Assembly: GCA_016713245.1 (NCBI GenBank) | Contig: JADJPM010000002.1 | Coordinates: 1 to 18,745, forward strand | Length of the DNA stretch: 18,745 nt | From: Verrucomicrobiaceae bacterium | GTDB taxonomy: Bacteria > Verrucomicrobiota > Verrucomicrobiia > Verrucomicrobiales > Verrucomicrobiaceae | Direction: 5' to 3' | In this document: positions 15,903 to 18,745 of the stretch, piece by piece | Layout of the letters: each line of letters begins with the position of its first letter | Numbering within the stretch: the stretch's first letter is position 1 | Position numbers and translations under genes: made by a program | Notes under the pieces: generated by a model | Told to the model about the DNA's origin: nothing | Database searches by the model: none | What the model saw: only the letters and a program-made list of their open reading frames with translations

Positions 15903-18745
15903 TCACCTCTTCCTCCATCCCAAGCCTTCCCCGGCTCCTTTGGAAGCCCTCCAAGATCCCACTCAGGCACCCGCCCAGCTACGCGCCCCATGGCCCAGAG
16001 CTTGGTGCTGTCGTTGCTCCACCACCGCCACGGAAGTCGAGCGGCGGCGGCAGGGTGGGGAGACGGTAAAGCGCAGGTCTGGCACGCTGATTTTGCGTCG
16101 AGGGATTCATTCGCACGGAGATCACCGAGGCGCTTGGAGTCAGGGGAAAACCTTCACATTGCAGCCCCCCGGCCATAGGAGAAGAGAGTTTTCGTGGGCC
16201 AGCGTTGCTAACTCCTGCCAGGTGGTCGCGTCGAGCAGCAGGTTCTCGCTGGAGCCTCGGACGTAAACCCAGCGACCATCCGGCGACCAACGCACAAGGA
16301 AGCTCCCCGAGATCCAGAAACTGCTTTCTCCTGGACGGTTTGGCCAAGATCGAGAACGATGGCTTACCCCGCTCCGCTCACTGGGCGCGACCGCGGCCCA
16401 GCGTAAATCGGGGCTGAATGCCACGCCGCCGCTTTCGGTGGCCAGCAGCTTGGAAGCGCGTGCCGCGTCGCCCTCGGTAGCCGGAGAAGTCGATTCGATC
16501 GCTTCTCGCGTTGTGAATGACAGCGATCCAGTCACCACGCGCGGTCATCGTCGATGACGTTGGCGTTCTGCGATCCGGGCACCTGCTGCCGTGGTCCTTG
16601 CTAGGCTTTGTAGCCCCGGTGAGGTTGAGATCGAGCGGCAGGCGCATGATGCTGACCGCCTTTTTTGAGTTCAGGACGTAAATCAGCGTCACCCGAATCC
16701 GGCGTCAGGGAATGCCAGAATGAAATCAGAGTTGGCAAGTGACATAACTCGTCAGGGTCCGCGTCAGAGTGTTCCAGAATTGCACCTGATACCTCAGAGT
16801 GCTTAGCAGCCAGTCCCCCATCCGCTGACTTGTTGATGTCGTGCCCTGGACTTTGCTTGCACAAATTGTTTTTTTGAAAACTCCCGCATACGCGGGGTCA
16901 TCAGTTGAAGTCAAAGACGGCGAGAGCTTCTCAAGCCGTACGACCCTGTGAGCTTAGACCATCGGACTGACCAGGCAGGAGTGCGGGTCTGTGGCAGGCA
17001 TCGTGAGCAACAAGCGCGCATCGCGATGATCCCAGAGGCGGCAACATGCTGTCATTGCTCGTGGCGGCAATGACCGCCTGGCTGCGAGATGAAGGCGATG
17101 CGGGGAGATCGATTGACTGCGGGACTTTGCGTCCAACGCGAACGCCGGCACCGTCTTTTCCGTATTCATCACCAGCACCCCCCTCAACGCACACCTGCCT
17201 GTGGTCATCATGAACCCCCCACGATCCACTCGGGTGCCAGGCTAGTGCTGGCAATCCGGCCTCAGCTTGGTGGCCCAAAGTTGCTTCGGCCCGCCACTCC
17301 ATTTGCCAGACCACGATTCGTCTCGATACATGATGGGCCACCCGCCAGCTTCCTGCGGATCGAAGGAGCGCAGACTGCCCCGGGGATGAAGCCTCCGCAG
17401 AACAACCACTCATCGTTTCCGCAATGGGGCAGCGCCGCACGACCGCACCGTCTTTGGCAGCGATGGCCCATGCCTGCTGAGCTGGTGAGAATCTTGGGGG
17501 CGGCGATGCCTCGCGGCACTCATTCCGCAGAGCACAGGCGCTGGAAATCTCCACCTACGGGCCGCGGAGCCATCGGTGGAACCAGAGTTGCTTCATCGTG
17601 TTGTCGGCGAGTCTGGTGACAATGGCCTTTGCCATCAGGCGAGGAAAACCGAAAGTCCGCCCCGGAGCCGGGCGCGCGCGAAGCGTCGCGACCTTACCAT
17701 CCACCGCCAGGCGAAGGGCAGATCCCGCTTCTCTCCCGCCACGCGCACTGCGTGAGATCAGGGAAGGGGGAACTCCGCGCATCAAGCCCACTCCACAGGC
17801 CCGCTCCAGCAGAGTGCGAACGCTCCCGCGTAGATCCACGCCGAGCGCCAAAGCGGCGGCGCACTCTACTGGCAGTATCCCGTGCCCACTGCAGACTTGG
17901 CAACTGGCGTTGCAAGATTGCCAGCGCACCATGCCGCTGGCCGCATCCGCCCGCTGGATCGCTGGAAATTTGCCTGCGTGACGAGCACGAGCGTGCGTTA
18001 ACGCTTCGCCACTTGGTGCCGCTCCATAAGCTCGCAGCAGCAAGCCCCCCGGCCGCGATGATGAACAAAAGCGCAAGCAGCTTTGCGGACATCGCCGCCA
18101 TGCCCCGGACTCCGCTTCATCCAGAGCAAAACTTCTCTACTGCTGCCGGGGTTGGCCGTGAGATCAAGCCTGCCTCCAGCCAGCAGCGCTGGAGATCCGC
18201 CAAGGCTCGCGGTGGCGTGGCGCACGGGATCTTTCGCCAGCGCCTTGCTGCGGCGATCACGCGCAGGTCAGCGGCACGTTTTGCGCCAGTGCCTCCAGGC
18301 TCACGCTCCGCGATCTACGCATCATAACGAGCACGGACTCAGCTTGGAAGGGCCGCGCCTGCTGCCAGCAGCTCATGCGGCACTACGCCGGAGCTCCACA
18401 CGTCCGTCGCCGTCGTCGCAGCCCGCAGCCCGTGCGCCGCGATCTCCAGTGCCATGTAATGCAGCGTTCCCAGCATCGTGACGGGCCGGTCGTGCCACCG
18501 TCCGCATTTCTCAGCTGGACCCGCCGGGCCGAAGTCGCTGACGAAAGAATGACCATCCTCATCAAGGAGGACATTCCCCGGCTAAATGTCCCGGTGCAGC
18601 ACGCCAAAGCTGCTCATGAGCAAACTGCCCCACTTCCGTCACGCTCACGATCAGCGGCGTGGCCTCTTTATCCACTGCCCGGCACGGCGTAGTCCGCCGT
18701 GTGCTCCGCCAGCGAAGCCACCCGCCGCGAGCTTCATGGTGAAAA
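15903..18745 (-). CDS. Membrane-anchored Ser/Thr protein kinase with WD40 propeller, N-terminus outside window (heavily frame-disrupted)
   Basis: The gene enters from the right edge at the kinase hinge (FTMKLAAGG). The catalytic loop VLHRDI-x-PGNVLLDEDGHS has HRD at 18588-18596, and the next codons carry the metal-binding DFG (18528-18536). Then come GTLHYMALE (activation segment) and TDVWSSGVV, as in PknB-like kinases. The kinase ends with LAKDPVRATPRALA and an L-Q-R-W-L-E-A-G segment, followed by one membrane helix SAKLLALLFIIAAGGLAAA (about 18033-18092). The rest is a WD40 beta-propeller scattered over all three frames: LPALAWHPSGSW, LWDHRDARLLLTMP, GGVAFSPDLRWAAVA, FLVRWSPDGRWVYVRG, and NDSTKLWAMG followed by WDLGGL near the end. 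The C-terminus is probably EGLGWRKR before TGA 15903-15905, inferred from family endings. This architecture phosphorylates Ser/Thr in the cytoplasm with a propeller on the far side of the membrane. In-frame stops exist throughout, including one inside the catalytic loop. Confidence 0.7.

Noticed and set aside
17598..18481. Plus-strand frames over the kinase region.
   Set aside because: They are Arg/Ser/Pro-rich without motifs, while HRD, DFG and the membrane helix are all on the minus strand.
1..18745. tRNA, rRNA, riboswitch or phage attachment sites.
   Set aside because: No cloverleaf, rRNA-like block or known riboswitch core was recognised on either strand by reading; this was not a computed search.

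Overview
The window reads as a high-GC chromosomal segment of a bacterium, most likely Verrucomicrobiota (Prosthecobacter/Verrucomicrobium-like). The supports are a Ser/Thr kinase-transmembrane-WD40 fusion, a repetitive secreted protein with a PEP-CTERM sorting signal, an M56 (BlaR1-type) membrane peptidase with secretin-like repeats, and PIG-L and S41 enzymes with signal peptides. The taxon is inferred from gene content, not from a marker gene.

Almost every long gene is split across reading frames by one-base lesions, and conserved residues resume at once in a neighbouring frame. I read these mainly as base-call or assembly indels, although real decay cannot be excluded. Spans of broken genes run from the start of the first piece to the stop of the last piece, and protein lengths are approximate.

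Layout. The 3' end of a PIN-domain gene (1-155, +) converges on a blaR1-like gene (183-2773, -) that is translationally coupled to a BlaI/MecI-type repressor (2770-3167, -). Palindromic operator-like boxes precede the repressor (3182-3219). A complete IS-like element (3227-4763) with a DDE integrase-type transposase and two nested pairs of terminal repeats lies directly upstream of those boxes.

The + strand then carries an MFS transporter (4954-6425), a long nested hairpin (6450-6510), a truncated PIG-L deacetylase (6537-6824), a 67-residue protein, a helical region, a subtilisin-like S8 protease (to 9614), a stand-alone propeptide-like protein (9620-9946), a small helical protein (9964-10172), an intact-length PIG-L deacetylase (10208-11110) and an S41 C-terminal processing peptidase (11170-12641).

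On the - strand are a large repetitive PEP-CTERM protein (12820-15449) with a rho-independent terminator (12748-12777), and the C-terminal two thirds of a Ser/Thr kinase-WD40 protein (15903-18745, running off the right edge).

How the genes may work together. The blaI/blaR1 pair is a self-contained proteolytic signalling switch. The S8 cassette is the least conventional part: a protease with no visible signal peptide and a lysine-rich tail, followed at 5 bp by a small protein that looks like a free subtilase propeptide (candidate inhibitor or folding factor) and a tiny helical protein. It sits between a broken and a full-length copy of the same PIG-L gene. No rRNA, tRNA or CRISPR array was recognised.
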